Position numbers and translations under genes: made by a program
In this document: piece after piece, positions 48,992-57,422 of the stretch
How positions within the stretch are numbered: the stretch's first letter is position 1
Layout of the letters: every line of letters begins with the position of its first letter
Notes under the pieces: generated by a model
Database searches by the model: none
Told to the model about the DNA's origin: nothing
Seen by the model: only the letters and a program-made list of their open reading frames with translations
Origin: Pseudomonadota bacterium
GTDB taxonomy: Bacteria; Myxococcota_A; UBA796; CAJQPC01
Assembly: GCA_024228935.1 (NCBI GenBank)
Contig: JAAESX010000131.1
Span: 62,001 to 126,000 of the forward strand
Direction: 5' to 3'
DNA length: 64,000 nt

Positions 48992-51031
48992 TCAGCGCTT
49001 CTGCTTGAGCGCCCCGCTGGAGTCGCGCTCGAAGTTCCCGGCCTTGAGCCGCGCCCAGTAGTCGTCGAGCGCCGCCTTCACCTTGCTGCTCAGCAGCGCG
49101 ACGCCCAGGATGTTGGGGAACGCCATGCCGAGGATCATCAGGTCGGAGAAGTCGAGGACCGAGCCCAGGTTGAACACCGCGCCGAAGAACACCGCGACGA
49201 GGAACAGGACCTTGTAGGCCAGGCCCACCGCCTTGCTGTCTCCGAACAGGTAGCTCCAGCAGCGCTCGCCGTAGTAGCTCCAGCTGATCATCGTGCTGAA
49301 CGCGAACATGACGACCGCGAAGCTGAGGATGAGCGGGAACCAGCTGATGACCGAAGCGAACGCCTCGTTGGTCATGCCGACGCCGACCTCGTCGCCCTGG
49401 TAGGCGCCGGTGATGACGACGACCAGGCCGGTCATCGTGCAGACGACCAGGGTGTCGATGAACGGTCCGAGGGATGCGACGATGCCCTCGCGAACGGGCT
49501 CGTCCGTGCTCGCCGCCGAGTGCGCGATGGCCGCCGATCCGACGCCGGCCTCGTTGCTGAACGCCGCCCGCTGGAAGCCGATGATGAGGACGCCGATGAG
49601 GCCGCCCTTTCCGGCTTCGGGGGTGAACGCCTCGCCGATGATCTGGCCGAACGCCGTGGGGATCTCGGACGCGTGGGCGCCGAGGATCCAGAGGGCGGCC
49701 AGGATGTAGACGCCGCACATCACCGGGACGATGACGCTGGCGACGCGGCCGATCGAGCGGATGCCGCCGATGATGACCATGCCGACGAAGCCGGCCAGAA
49801 TCAGGCCGTAGAGCCAGTCGTAGTCCGCGAAGATCGGGATGACCTCGGCCACCGCCGCGTACGACTGGTTGGCCTGGAACATGTTGCCGCCGCCCAGGCT
49901 GCCGCCGATGCACATGACGGCGAAGACGACGGCCAGGACCTTGCCGAGGCCGCCCAGTCCGATCTCCTTCATGCCCTTCTCGAGGTACCCGACCGGTCCG
50001 CCCATGACGCGACCGCCGGCGTCGATGGACCGGTACATCTGGCCCAGCGTGCACTCGGTGAACTTGGCGCTCATGCCCAGGAAGCCGGCGCAGACCATCC
50101 AGAAGATGGCACCGGGTCCGCCCATGCCGACCGCGACCGCGACGCCGGCGATGTTGCCGAGCCCGACAGTCGCCGAGAGCGCCGAGCTCAGGGCCTGGAA
50201 GTGGCTGATCTCGCCGGGGTCGTCCGGGTTGTCGTAGTCCCCTCGGGTGACGCGGATGGCGTGACCGAACGCGCGGATGTTGATGAAGTTCATCCGCAGC
50301 GTGAAGAACGTGGCGCCGAGCACGAGCCAGACGACGACGATGGGGAGGCCCAGGTTTTCGGGGTTCGCCAGCACCGTCTTCTCGGTGCGCGTGGCGCCGA
50401 GCAGGGTGGCGTTGCCGTCGGCGATGTCGTCGACCAGCAGCTCCTGGCCATTGAACAGGACGGTGGAGTCGCGGGCGACGGTCACGTACTGGGTGGCGTT
50501 GAAGTCGGTCGGCAGCGCGTTGTTCTTGGCCTCGACGACCTTGGCCGAGCCGTCTTCGGCCACCGCGGCGACGATGGAGAACGGAGCGAGCCCTTCGAGC
50601 GTGACCATGCCGTCCTCGGCGACCTCGGTCTCTTCGGGGACCGTGACGTCCTGCTCGAGGACGTGGCCGCGGAGCTCGCCGTCCTCGCGGGTCAGGAACC
50701 ACGTGACGCCGTCCTCGATCTCGATCTCGCCGGTCACCACGCCAGCGAGCTCGCTGGTCGGGACCGTGCTGATCGCCTGGAACGTGTAGCCCTCCTCGGG
50801 GGACCAGTCGGTGACGCGCTCGTCGCCGACGGTCGAGCCGAGGCCGTCTCCCTCGACCAGCGTGTTGTCCCAGAACGCCAGGTCCCAGAACATGACGCTC
50901 GCGAGCGGACCGACGAACCACTCTGCGAAGGCCGCATCCGCGGCGTCGAAGGTGGAGGGCTCGGCCGCCTCGCCGTCTTCGGCGTGTGCGGGCGAGATCA
51001 GGAGAAGAGCGGCCAGGAGCAGGCGCAGCAT
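48992..51031 (-). CDS. Sodium:alanine symporter (AGCS) with periplasmic insert
   Basis: 679 residues, about 200 longer than usual AGCS carriers. A cleavable signal (MLRLLLAALLLISPAHA) is followed by a first helix-like stretch (EWFVGPLASVMFWDLAFWD), then about 150 mostly hydrophilic beta-rich residues, and only then the canonical carrier from about residue 225: VVWLVLGATFFTLRMNF, LSSALSATVGLGNIAGVAVAV, GMSAKFTECTLGQMYR and FQRAAFSNEAGVGSAAIAHS, which are family signatures for Na+-coupled alanine/glycine uptake. The start has no basic residue except Arg3. Confidence 0.87.
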   Translation of the reverse strand: MLRLLLAALLLISPAHAEDGEAAEPSTFDAADAAFAEWFVGPLASVMFWDLAFWDNTLVEGDGLGSTVGDERVTDWSPEEGYTFQAISTVPTSELAGVVTGEIEIEDGVTWFLTREDGELRGHVLEQDVTVPEETEVAEDGMVTLEGLAPFSIVAAVAEDGSAKVVEAKNNALPTDFNATQYVTVARDSTVLFNGQELLVDDIADGNATLLGATRTEKTVLANPENLGLPIVVVWLVLGATFFTLRMNFINIRAFGHAIRVTRGDYDNPDDPGEISHFQALSSALSATVGLGNIAGVAVAVGMGGPGAIFWMVCAGFLGMSAKFTECTLGQMYRSIDAGGRVMGGPVGYLEKGMKEIGLGGLGKVLAVVFAVMCIGGSLGGGNMFQANQSYAAVAEVIPIFADYDWLYGLILAGFVGMVIIGGIRSIGRVASVIVPVMCGVYILAALWILGAHASEIPTAFGQIIGEAFTPEAGKGGLIGVLIIGFQRAAFSNEAGVGSAAIAHSAASTDEPVREGIVASLGPFIDTLVVCTMTGLVVVITGAYQGDEVGVGMTNEAFASVISWFPLILSFAVVMFAFSTMISWSYYGERCWSYLFGDSKAVGLAYKVLFLVAVFFGAVFNLGSVLDFSDLMILGMAFPNILGVALLSSKVKAALDDYWARLKAGNFERDSSGALKQKR

Positions 51032-51117
51032 CGGAATCCTCGACGATCAGGGAAGGCGGCGCAGTATCCGCCATCCGCGTCCTGTGCCAAAGCACTCGGA
51101 GAATGCTCGACGAACGC

Positions 51118-51849
51118 TCAGCGCAGGCGGCGGACTTCGGCCCGCGCCCGGATGTTCGCGACGACGATGACCTGCAGCGCGCGCACCCCGTCTCGCCAGC
51201 CGATCTTCTTGCCTTCGTCGTAGTCGCGGCCCGAGTAGCTGATGGGCACCTCGTACACGCGGTAGCCGTGCGCCGCGACCTGCGCGGTGATCTCGGGCTC
51301 GATCCCGAACCGCGTCTCGGACAGGCGGATCCGCTCGACCACTTCCTTCCGGAAGACCTTGTAGCAGGTCTCCATGTCCGTCAGGTTCAGGTTCGTGAAC
51401 ACGTTGCTGAGGTTCGTGAGGAATGTGTTCGCGAGGAAGTGGTGGTAGTTCAGCACGCGGTGCGGACCGCTGAGGAACCGGCTGCCGAAGCAGACGTGGG
51501 CGCGGCCGTCGAGGATGGGCTCGAGCAGCTGGGCGTAGTCGTTCGGGTCGTACTCGAGGTCCGCGTCCTGGATGAGGACGATGTCGCCGGTCGCGTGCTT
51601 GAAGCCCTCCTGCAAGGCGGCGCCCTTGCCCGAGTTCACCGGCAGTTGGAGCACCCGGAGTACGTCGATCTCGGACTCGAGCTGCTGGAGGATCGGCCAG
51701 CTGCCATCGGTCGAGCCGTCGTCGACCGCGATGATCTCCATCCGGTACGGCTGGGCGGTGACCCGGCTCATGATCTCGGCGAGCGTCGCCTCCTCGTTGT
51801 AGACGGGGATGACGATGCTGATCAGCGGGTCGGTGAGCGGCTCGAGCAT
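51118..51849 (-). CDS. Family 2 glycosyltransferase (dolichol-phosphate-mannose-synthase-like)
   Basis: 243 residues. GT2 fold: SIVIPVYNEEATLAEI, IIAVDDGSTDGSW (D-D nucleotide site), GKGAALQEGFKHATGD and the DXD-like IQDADLEYDP, then the acceptor-side TRFGIEPEITAQVAA and ISYSGRDYDEGKKIGWRDG, which are typical of polyprenyl-phosphate mannosyl/glucosyl transferases without membrane domains. Its start codon is only 20 bases from the divergent STT3-like gene, fitting a joint role in lipid-linked sugar supply. Confidence 0.87.
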   Translation of the reverse strand: MLEPLTDPLISIVIPVYNEEATLAEIMSRVTAQPYRMEIIAVDDGSTDGSWPILQQLESEIDVLRVLQLPVNSGKGAALQEGFKHATGDIVLIQDADLEYDPNDYAQLLEPILDGRAHVCFGSRFLSGPHRVLNYHHFLANTFLTNLSNVFTNLNLTDMETCYKVFRKEVVERIRLSETRFGIEPEITAQVAAHGYRVYEVPISYSGRDYDEGKKIGWRDGVRALQVIVVANIRARAEVRRLR

Positions 51850-51869
51850 GCCGGCGTAGTATCGCGCGG

Positions 51870-53888
51870 ATGAGTGAACGCATCTGGCGCCCAGGAATCG
51901 TGGCGGTCCTCGTCGTCGCGGCGCTGACCCGCCTGTCGCGGCCCGCGAGCCACTTCGCCGACGGGCTCTTCATCCCACGAGACGCCGACTCGGCGTACCA
52001 CCTGCGGCGCGTTCTCTCCTTTTTCGAACACCCACCGTGGCCCTCGGTCTGGGACCCTTTTCTCGGCTTCCCCGAGGGGGCTCCTGTTCCCTGGGCGCCG
52101 GGCTGGGACGCCTACCTGGCCATCGTCGGTTGGATGTTCGGCGGGTTCTCGCACGAGACGTTCGGCTTCCAGGTCGGGGTCGCCACGGGCGGGCTGCTCG
52201 TCGCCTTGATCACGTGCGCGATCGCGGCGGACCTCGGTCGCCGGTTGTTCGGTACCTGGCCTGGGCTCGGAGCCGGGTTGTTCCTGGCCCTGTCGCCGAT
52301 GCACATCGCGGCGACCCAGTTCGCCTGCCTGGATCACAACCCCGCCGAAGGACTCTTCCTGCTGGGTCTGACTGCCGAGGCCGCGCGAGAGCGACCGCGG
52401 TGGTGGGCCATCGGCATGCTCGCCGCGGGCGCGTGTCTCGCCTGGGTCGGGGGCTTGCTGTACGCCGCGCTGGGCATGGGCGCCCTCTGCCTGGTCGGGC
52501 TGATGAGGAAGGACACGCCGTGGTCGACCATCGGCGGCTTCGCGTTCGGCGCCGCCATCCTCGCTCCGCCGGCGATCGCGATGGGCGTCGCGAGCGGGAC
52601 GCCATTCACGTATGCCTACCTGTCGGGCTTCCACCCCGCGATGCTGGCCATCCTGACGGCCGGGGCGGCCTGGCTCTTCGCCTTGAAGGCGTACCCGGAG
52701 CGGCGGCTCGTCCTCGGCGGAGTGGGCACCGTGGTCTGCATCGTGGCGGGCATCGCCATCGCGCCGTCGGTGTACACGGGGCTGACCGAGTGGCTCCTGA
52801 CCGAGGACCCCTGGCTCGACACGGTCCAGGAGATGCAGCCGTTCCTCGGCGCGGGCCTGCTGGCCCCCAAGACCTGGCAGCGCATGGTCATCGTCCTGTC
52901 CTGGGCGTCGCCGCTGTTGCCGGTGATGGTCGGGGCCTTGGGCTGGCTGGCGTGGAAGGAGCGTCGAATCGACCTCGTCCCGCTGGTCGCCGTGACCGCG
53001 GGCACCACGGGGCTCCTGTTGCTGCAGTTCCGGTTCGGTTGGACGCTCGCGCCGCTGCTCGGGGTGGTCGTGGCCGGTGCGTTCTCGCGGCTCCCCATCC
53101 GGTCCTGGCTCGTCGTCCCGCTCGTGTTCGCCGTGAACCTGCACTCGCCCGGCGTGCTCGAGTCCGCGTGGGTGAACCCCAAGTCGCGGCGCGCCCAGCG
53201 GCCCCATCGGTTCGAGGCCTACCTGTGGATCCGGGAGAACACGCCTGCCGTCGACGCTGAGGCGCCCGAGTACGGCGTGCTCTCGAGCTGGGACCATGGC
53301 CACTGGCTGTCGAGCCTGTCCCAGCGGCCCGAGTACATCGGCCACTTCGGCACCTACGCCGGCGGCGTCCCCCGGTACCTGGCGACGCAGGCCATGTACG
53401 ACACCGACGAGGACGGGCTGCTCGAGCTGATGGACCGCGACCGCCTCCGCTACCTGGTCGCCGAGGACCAGGAGCTCACAGGTCGGGCGCTCCAGCCTCT
53501 GATGTACGGAGGCGACTTCGCGGTGACGCGGCTGCGTGCCGTGTTCGCCTCGTCGGTGGACCCACAGTTCGACGCACCGGGGGCCTGGGTCTACGAGCGG
53601 GTCGAGGGGGTCACGCTCGGCGGGACGGCCGAGGACGGCCAGGTCATCACGGTCCGCGTGATGCTCAACGTCGCCGGGAACGAGCATCCCTGGCGGACGC
53701 GCGTGGTGGCCGAGGGCGGCACCTGGCGCGCCCGGGTGCCGTATTGGAACGGCGACGACGGGCCGATCGGGACGGGAAAGCGAACCGTCGTGTACGTCGG
53801 CGAGACCCCGCAGGGCGCTCTGGTGATCTCGGAGGAGGACGTCCGCACCGGAGCGCACTACGACCTGAGCGTTGCTGCTGGAGACTGA
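51870..53888 (+). CDS. STT3-like oligosaccharyltransferase family membrane protein
   Basis: 672 residues: about eleven to thirteen membrane helices, then a soluble C-terminal domain from about residue 440. The first external loop carries an acidic motif PRDADSAYHLRRVL where STT3/PglB/AglB proteins have their metal-binding DxD, a second loop has LDHNPAEGLF, and the soluble domain starts with VLSSWDHGHWLSS, matching the WWDYG sequon-binding motif. Members transfer glycans from a lipid carrier to Asn in proteins; activity here is inference. The 3' end overlaps the HAD gene by 17 bases. Confidence 0.78.
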   Translation: MSERIWRPGIVAVLVVAALTRLSRPASHFADGLFIPRDADSAYHLRRVLSFFEHPPWPSVWDPFLGFPEGAPVPWAPGWDAYLAIVGWMFGGFSHETFGFQVGVATGGLLVALITCAIAADLGRRLFGTWPGLGAGLFLALSPMHIAATQFACLDHNPAEGLFLLGLTAEAARERPRWWAIGMLAAGACLAWVGGLLYAALGMGALCLVGLMRKDTPWSTIGGFAFGAAILAPPAIAMGVASGTPFTYAYLSGFHPAMLAILTAGAAWLFALKAYPERRLVLGGVGTVVCIVAGIAIAPSVYTGLTEWLLTEDPWLDTVQEMQPFLGAGLLAPKTWQRMVIVLSWASPLLPVMVGALGWLAWKERRIDLVPLVAVTAGTTGLLLLQFRFGWTLAPLLGVVVAGAFSRLPIRSWLVVPLVFAVNLHSPGVLESAWVNPKSRRAQRPHRFEAYLWIRENTPAVDAEAPEYGVLSSWDHGHWLSSLSQRPEYIGHFGTYAGGVPRYLATQAMYDTDEDGLLELMDRDRLRYLVAEDQELTGRALQPLMYGGDFAVTRLRAVFASSVDPQFDAPGAWVYERVEGVTLGGTAEDGQVITVRVMLNVAGNEHPWRTRVVAEGGTWRARVPYWNGDDGPIGTGKRTVVYVGETPQGALVISEEDVRTGAHYDLSVAAGD

Positions 53889-54696
53889 CGTGCTGGTCCT
53901 GGACTTCGATGGAACGATGACGGACGCCGAGGCCGAGGGCGGCCCCTACCGGGCGGGCTACCTGGCGGATCTGGCGACCCTGTGCGGCGTCGACAGCGTC
54001 GAGGAGCTGGCGGTCGGTTTCGAGGCCGAGGTCGCGGCGAACCCGGACGCGTACGGCTGGATGTTCGGCGGCACCATCGTCGCCCCGGCCGTCGTGGACC
54101 CGTACCTGCGGGTCATGCCCGTGGCGCGGAAGATCCTCGACCACTTCGGCGTGTTCACGTCGCCCGACGAGCGGGACCGGCTGTTGGACGGGATCCTCTA
54201 CAAGTACAACTACCCGAAGACCCTGAACGTCTTCCGGGACGGCGCGTACGAGGTGCTCTCCGGGCTCGAGGGCCAGCCCGTCTACGTGGTCACCAACTCG
54301 CACACCGACGCCGTGCGCGAGAAGCTCGCCGACCTGGGCTGTGACTGGCTCGTCCCGCGGGTGTTCGGCCGAGCCAAGAAGTACGTCATCGACGACGGCT
54401 TCGAGGCGCTGCCCGCGTCCATGGCGCTGCCCGGCCTCTCGCGTCCGGTCCTGTTGCGACGCAAGCTCTACTTCGACGTGCTGCAGATGCTGCTCGAGCG
54501 CGAGGGCCAGGGCTGGGACGAGCTTCTCGTGGTCGGCGACATCTTCGAGCTCGACCTGTGCGTCCCGTTCGCCCAGGGCGCGCGCGTCGGGCTGGTGACC
54601 AACCCGTTCACCCCTGGGTACGAGAAGGACTTCCTCGCCAGCCAGGAGCGCGGCTTCCTCATCGAGGACATCCGGCAGATCCCGGGCCTGCTCTGA
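53872..54696 (+). CDS. HAD-family hydrolase
   Basis: 274 residues from TTG 53872. Haloacid-dehalogenase fold phosphatase: motif I VLDFDGTMTDAE, motif II YVVTNSHTDAV, a Lys region (RKLYFDVLQ) and motif IV VVGDIFELDLCVPFAQGA with the two acidic residues. An unusually long cap (about 40-110) may define substrate. It overlaps the STT3-like gene, hinting at sugar-phosphate metabolism, though this is not proven. A small gap separates it from the acetyltransferase gene. Confidence 0.8.
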   Translation: MLLETDVLVLDFDGTMTDAEAEGGPYRAGYLADLATLCGVDSVEELAVGFEAEVAANPDAYGWMFGGTIVAPAVVDPYLRVMPVARKILDHFGVFTSPDERDRLLDGILYKYNYPKTLNVFRDGAYEVLSGLEGQPVYVVTNSHTDAVREKLADLGCDWLVPRVFGRAKKYVIDDGFEALPASMALPGLSRPVLLRRKLYFDVLQMLLEREGQGWDELLVVGDIFELDLCVPFAQGARVGLVTNPFTPGYEKDFLASQERGFLIEDIRQIPGLL

Positions 54697-54701
54697 CTCC
54701 A

Positions 54702-55202
54702 GTGGTCGGGAGCCGGCAGCTGGCGGACGGGGACTCGCTCGAGGACCTGACCGGGCTGCTGCACCGGGCCTACGGCGCGCTCGCCGCGGACGGCATGCAC
54801 TACTGGGCCTCGCACCAGTCGGTCGAGGACACCCGCGAGCGCTGCGCGGAAGGGGAGACCTGGGTCGCCGAGCGAGAGGGTCGCCTGGTCGGCACCGTCA
54901 CGCTGGTCCGGCACGGCAAGGGCTGTCCGCTGTACGAGCGGGCCGATGTCGCCAAGTTCGGGCAGTTCGCCGTGGACCCGGCGGTCCAGGGACGGGGCGT
55001 CGGGGCGGCGCTGATGACCCGCGTCGAGCAGCGAGCCGCCGAGCTGGGCGCGAGCGTCCTGGCCTGCGACACCTCCGAGCACGCCACGAGCCTCATCACG
55101 ATGTACCAGCGCCGTGGCTACCGGCTGGTGGGCAACGTCGACTGGCGGCCGGACGTCAACTACCTCTCCGTGCTGCTGCGCCTCGAGCTGAACGTCTCGT
55201 AG
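54702..55202 (+). CDS. GNAT-family N-acetyltransferase
   Basis: 166 residues from GTG 54702, 5 bases after the HAD stop. The acetyl-CoA site is visible in FAVDPAVQGRGVGAALMTRVE, preceded by the WVAEREGRLVGTVTLV strand and followed by LITMYQRRGYRLVG, the usual GNAT end. Substrate unknown. It overlaps the convergent macrodomain gene by 43 bases. Confidence 0.85.
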   Translation: MVGSRQLADGDSLEDLTGLLHRAYGALAADGMHYWASHQSVEDTRERCAEGETWVAEREGRLVGTVTLVRHGKGCPLYERADVAKFGQFAVDPAVQGRGVGAALMTRVEQRAAELGASVLACDTSEHATSLITMYQRRGYRLVGNVDWRPDVNYLSVLLRLELNVS

Positions 55203-55675
55203 ATCGCCTGGCCGAAGAGCACGAAGCGGACCTCGTCCAGGGCCTGGCCGTGCTCCCGGACCGTCCGAATGGCGACGTCCGCCGCCTGGTCGTGGGGGTA
55301 GCCGTACGCCCCGCAGCTGATGGCGGGGAAGGCGACCGTTCGCAGTCCGTTCTCGACCGCCAGGGCCAGCGCGGATCGGTGGGCGCGAGCCAGGGTCGCT
55401 GCCGGGTCGGGGTCGTTCCGGAAGATCGGACCCACGGTGTGGATGAGGTGTCGCGCGGGCAGGTCGAACCCGGGGGTGATTCGGGCCTCGCCCGGGGGAC
55501 AGCGAATGCCGTGCTTTCGCGGGAAGCGTCGACAGGCCTCGACGAGATCCCGGCCGGCCGCGCGGTGGATGGCGCCGTCCACGCCGCCTCCGCCCAGCAT
55601 CATCGAGTTGGCGGCATTGACGATGGCATCGACGTCCTGGGTGGTCAGGTCGCCGCGGATGCAGGTGATCTCCAT
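55160..55675 (-). CDS. ymdB: Macrodomain protein (O-acetyl-ADP-ribose deacetylase type)
   Basis: 171 residues, a stand-alone macrodomain. The ADP-ribose site is complete: DAIVNAANSMMLGGGGVDGAIHRAAG (stated as DAIVNAANS and GGGGVDGAIHRAAG), TPGFDLPARHLIHTVGP, and FPAISCGAYGYP. Such enzymes remove the acetyl group from O-acetyl-ADP-ribose or reverse mono-ADP-ribosylation. The symbol follows the E. coli family name and is tentative. Confidence 0.87.
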   Translation of the reverse strand: MEITCIRGDLTTQDVDAIVNAANSMMLGGGGVDGAIHRAAGRDLVEACRRFPRKHGIRCPPGEARITPGFDLPARHLIHTVGPIFRNDPDPAATLARAHRSALALAVENGLRTVAFPAISCGAYGYPHDQAADVAIRTVREHGQALDEVRFVLFGQAIYETFSSRRSSTER

Positions 55676-55688
55676 TCGCGGATTCTAC

Positions 55689-55717
55689 TTGCGAGCCCCG
55701 ATCTCATCTTTTATAAA
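55689..55717 (+). promoter_or_regulatory. Sigma-70-type promoter of the alkane hydroxylase gene
   Basis: TTGCGA (55689-55694), a 17-base spacer and TATAAA (55712-55717), a good vegetative-type promoter in an AT-rich island that contrasts with the surrounding sequence. Transcription would start near 55724, about 35 bases before the ATG. Confidence 0.65.
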
Positions 55718-55729
55718 ACAAACGTTCGA
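55718..55729 (+). promoter_or_regulatory. Imperfect palindrome, candidate TetR operator
   Basis: ACAAACGTTCGA, one mismatched pair from a perfect ACGAACGTTCGT-type palindrome centred on AACGTT, placed at the predicted transcription start just after the -10 box. The TetR-type regulator encoded at the end of this operon is the obvious candidate ligand-responsive repressor. Confidence 0.45.
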
Positions 55730-55758
55730 TATAAAACTCACTACATTGGAGCGAGCCG

Positions 55759-56823
55759 ATGTCCCTCAAGGTCTACGCCAGCGTCCTGATCTTTCCTGTC
55801 CTCGCGGCCATCGGCCTGTGGATGGGTGGCCTCGTGGTCTGGCTCCTGCCGATCATCGCGTTCATCAGCATCCCCCTCGCCGAGCTCGCCGTGAAGCCGG
55901 TGACTGAGAACATGAGCGCCGAAGAGGAGAAGGCGCGCCGCGAGAACTCGGCGCCGTTCGACCGACTGATCTGGGCGTTCGTCCCGATCCTCTGGTCGCT
56001 CATCCTGCTCTTCCTGTTCCGCTTCGAGAGCTTCGTGCTCGGCCACGAGCTGATCGGCGCCATCTTCACGCTCGGCATCGTCTGCGGGACCTTCGGCATC
56101 AACGTCGGCCACGAGCTCGGCCACCGCCGGACGAAGTTCGAACAGCACCTGTCGAAGGCGGCGCTGATCGGCTCGCTCTACGTGCACTTCTTCATCGAGC
56201 ACAACCGCGGTCACCACGCCAAGGTCAGCACGCCCGAGGACCCCGCGTCCTCGCCCAAGGGCCGGACCGTCTACGAGCACTGGCTCCGGTCCGTGCCGGG
56301 AACCTGGCTCGAGGCCTGGAACCTCGAGAAGGCTCGGCTGCAGAAGAAGGGAATCTCCCCCTGGAGCCTGCAGAACGAGCACATCCAGCTCCAGCTCGTC
56401 CAGGCCGCGGTCGTCGGCACGATGATCGTCGCGTTCGGACCGGCGGCCACGCTCGGCTTCGCGGGCGCCGCGACCGTCGGCTTCCTGCTGCTCGAGACCA
56501 TCAACTACGTCGAGCACTACGGCCTGGAGCGGAACAAGAAGGACAACGGCAAGTACGAGCGCGTCCAGCCCATCCACAGCTGGAACAGCGACCACCCCAT
56601 CGGTCGCGCGGTGCTCTTCGATCTGTCGCGCCACAGCGACCACCACGCCAACCCCGGCCGGCCGTACCACGTGCTGCGCAGCTTCCCGGAGGCCCCCCAG
56701 TTCCCGACCGGGTACCCGGGCATGGTGCTGCTCGCGACGTGTCCGCCGCTGTTCTTCAAGGTGATGGACCCGCTGGTCGACCACTGGCAGTCCAAGCACG
56801 TCGACGAGCGGGCCGCTGCCTAA
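55759..56823 (+). CDS. alkB: Alkane 1-monooxygenase (AlkB-type)
   Basis: 354 residues, integral membrane non-heme di-iron hydroxylase for terminal oxidation of alkanes or fatty-acyl chains. Four His clusters are present: HELGHR near residue 115, EHNRGHHAK near 150, the AlkB-defining NYVEHYGL near 252 and SRHSDHHANP near 293. Several membrane helices precede and separate them. It is a little shorter than typical AlkB (about 400). A strong promoter/operator precedes it, and a TetR-type gene overlaps its end, so regulation by substrate is likely. No rubredoxin gene is adjacent. Confidence 0.9.
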   Translation: MSLKVYASVLIFPVLAAIGLWMGGLVVWLLPIIAFISIPLAELAVKPVTENMSAEEEKARRENSAPFDRLIWAFVPILWSLILLFLFRFESFVLGHELIGAIFTLGIVCGTFGINVGHELGHRRTKFEQHLSKAALIGSLYVHFFIEHNRGHHAKVSTPEDPASSPKGRTVYEHWLRSVPGTWLEAWNLEKARLQKKGISPWSLQNEHIQLQLVQAAVVGTMIVAFGPAATLGFAGAATVGFLLLETINYVEHYGLERNKKDNGKYERVQPIHSWNSDHPIGRAVLFDLSRHSDHHANPGRPYHVLRSFPEAPQFPTGYPGMVLLATCPPLFFKVMDPLVDHWQSKHVDERAAA

Positions 56824-57340
56824 GGTCGTCGATCCGGAGGCGGAGCGCGCCGCCATCCTCGAGGCCTTGTTCGGAGTCTTCTCCGAGCAGGGCTTCGGCT
56901 CGGTTCGGATGCGCCAGCTCGCGAAGACCGCGGGCATCAGCATCGGGAAGCTCTACCACTACTTCCCGGACAAGCGGGCGCTCGCGGACCGGCTGTTCGT
57001 GCACGTCGGCGGCCAGATGATCGCCGACGCCGTGGCGACCATCTCGCCAGGGGAGACCGCCCGGGACCGGCTCGGCAAGCTGTCGGACTTCGTCGAGCGG
57101 CAGTCCTCACGCCTCAGCGCCACGCTGATGCTGGCGCTCGATCACCGACGTCTCCACCCGGACGAGCACGTCACCCGCGACTCGCTCCGGGCCTACCGGG
57201 CGGCGCTCACCGAGAACGTCGGCGTCGACGACGAGATCCTGTTCTCGGCGCTGCTCGGGATGATGGTGCGGCACCAGCTGGACCCCGAGGACCTCGACCT
57301 TGAGGCCCACCGCGCCTGGTTGGACTCACTCGCCGACTGA
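56816..57340 (+). CDS. TetR-family transcriptional regulator, probable CTG start
   Basis: 174 residues from CTG 56816, overlapping the alkB stop by 8 bases. No ATG, GTG or TTG precedes the DNA-binding region; the first TTG (56867) would cut helix 1. Starting at CTG gives the typical beginning PKVVDPEAERAAILEALFGV. The helix-turn-helix is clear: RMRQLAKTAGISIGKLYHYFPDKRAL. The C-terminal ligand domain is helical. It probably represses alkB through the palindrome at 55718-55729 and responds to an alkane-derived ligand. Confidence 0.82.
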   Translation: MPKVVDPEAERAAILEALFGVFSEQGFGSVRMRQLAKTAGISIGKLYHYFPDKRALADRLFVHVGGQMIADAVATISPGETARDRLGKLSDFVERQSSRLSATLMLALDHRRLHPDEHVTRDSLRAYRAALTENVGVDDEILFSALLGMMVRHQLDPEDLDLEAHRAWLDSLAD

Positions 57341-57422
57341 GAGAGGCCCAGACGAGATCTGGCCGATTCCGCCTTTTCAAAGGTGGGATCCGTGGACAGG
57401 TTCTCGTCAGGAGGTTCCCCGA

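Noticed and set aside
47583..51223. Very long frames on both strands across the subtilase and symporter genes
   Set aside because: Arg-rich on one strand and Asp/Glu/Arg-rich on the other; no motifs, and the real genes carry full active-site or transporter signatures.
57346..57375. Terminator after the TetR gene (CCAGA/TCTGG stem)
   Set aside because: Bulged stem, and the TTTT lies about 8 bases beyond it; not a convincing terminator.
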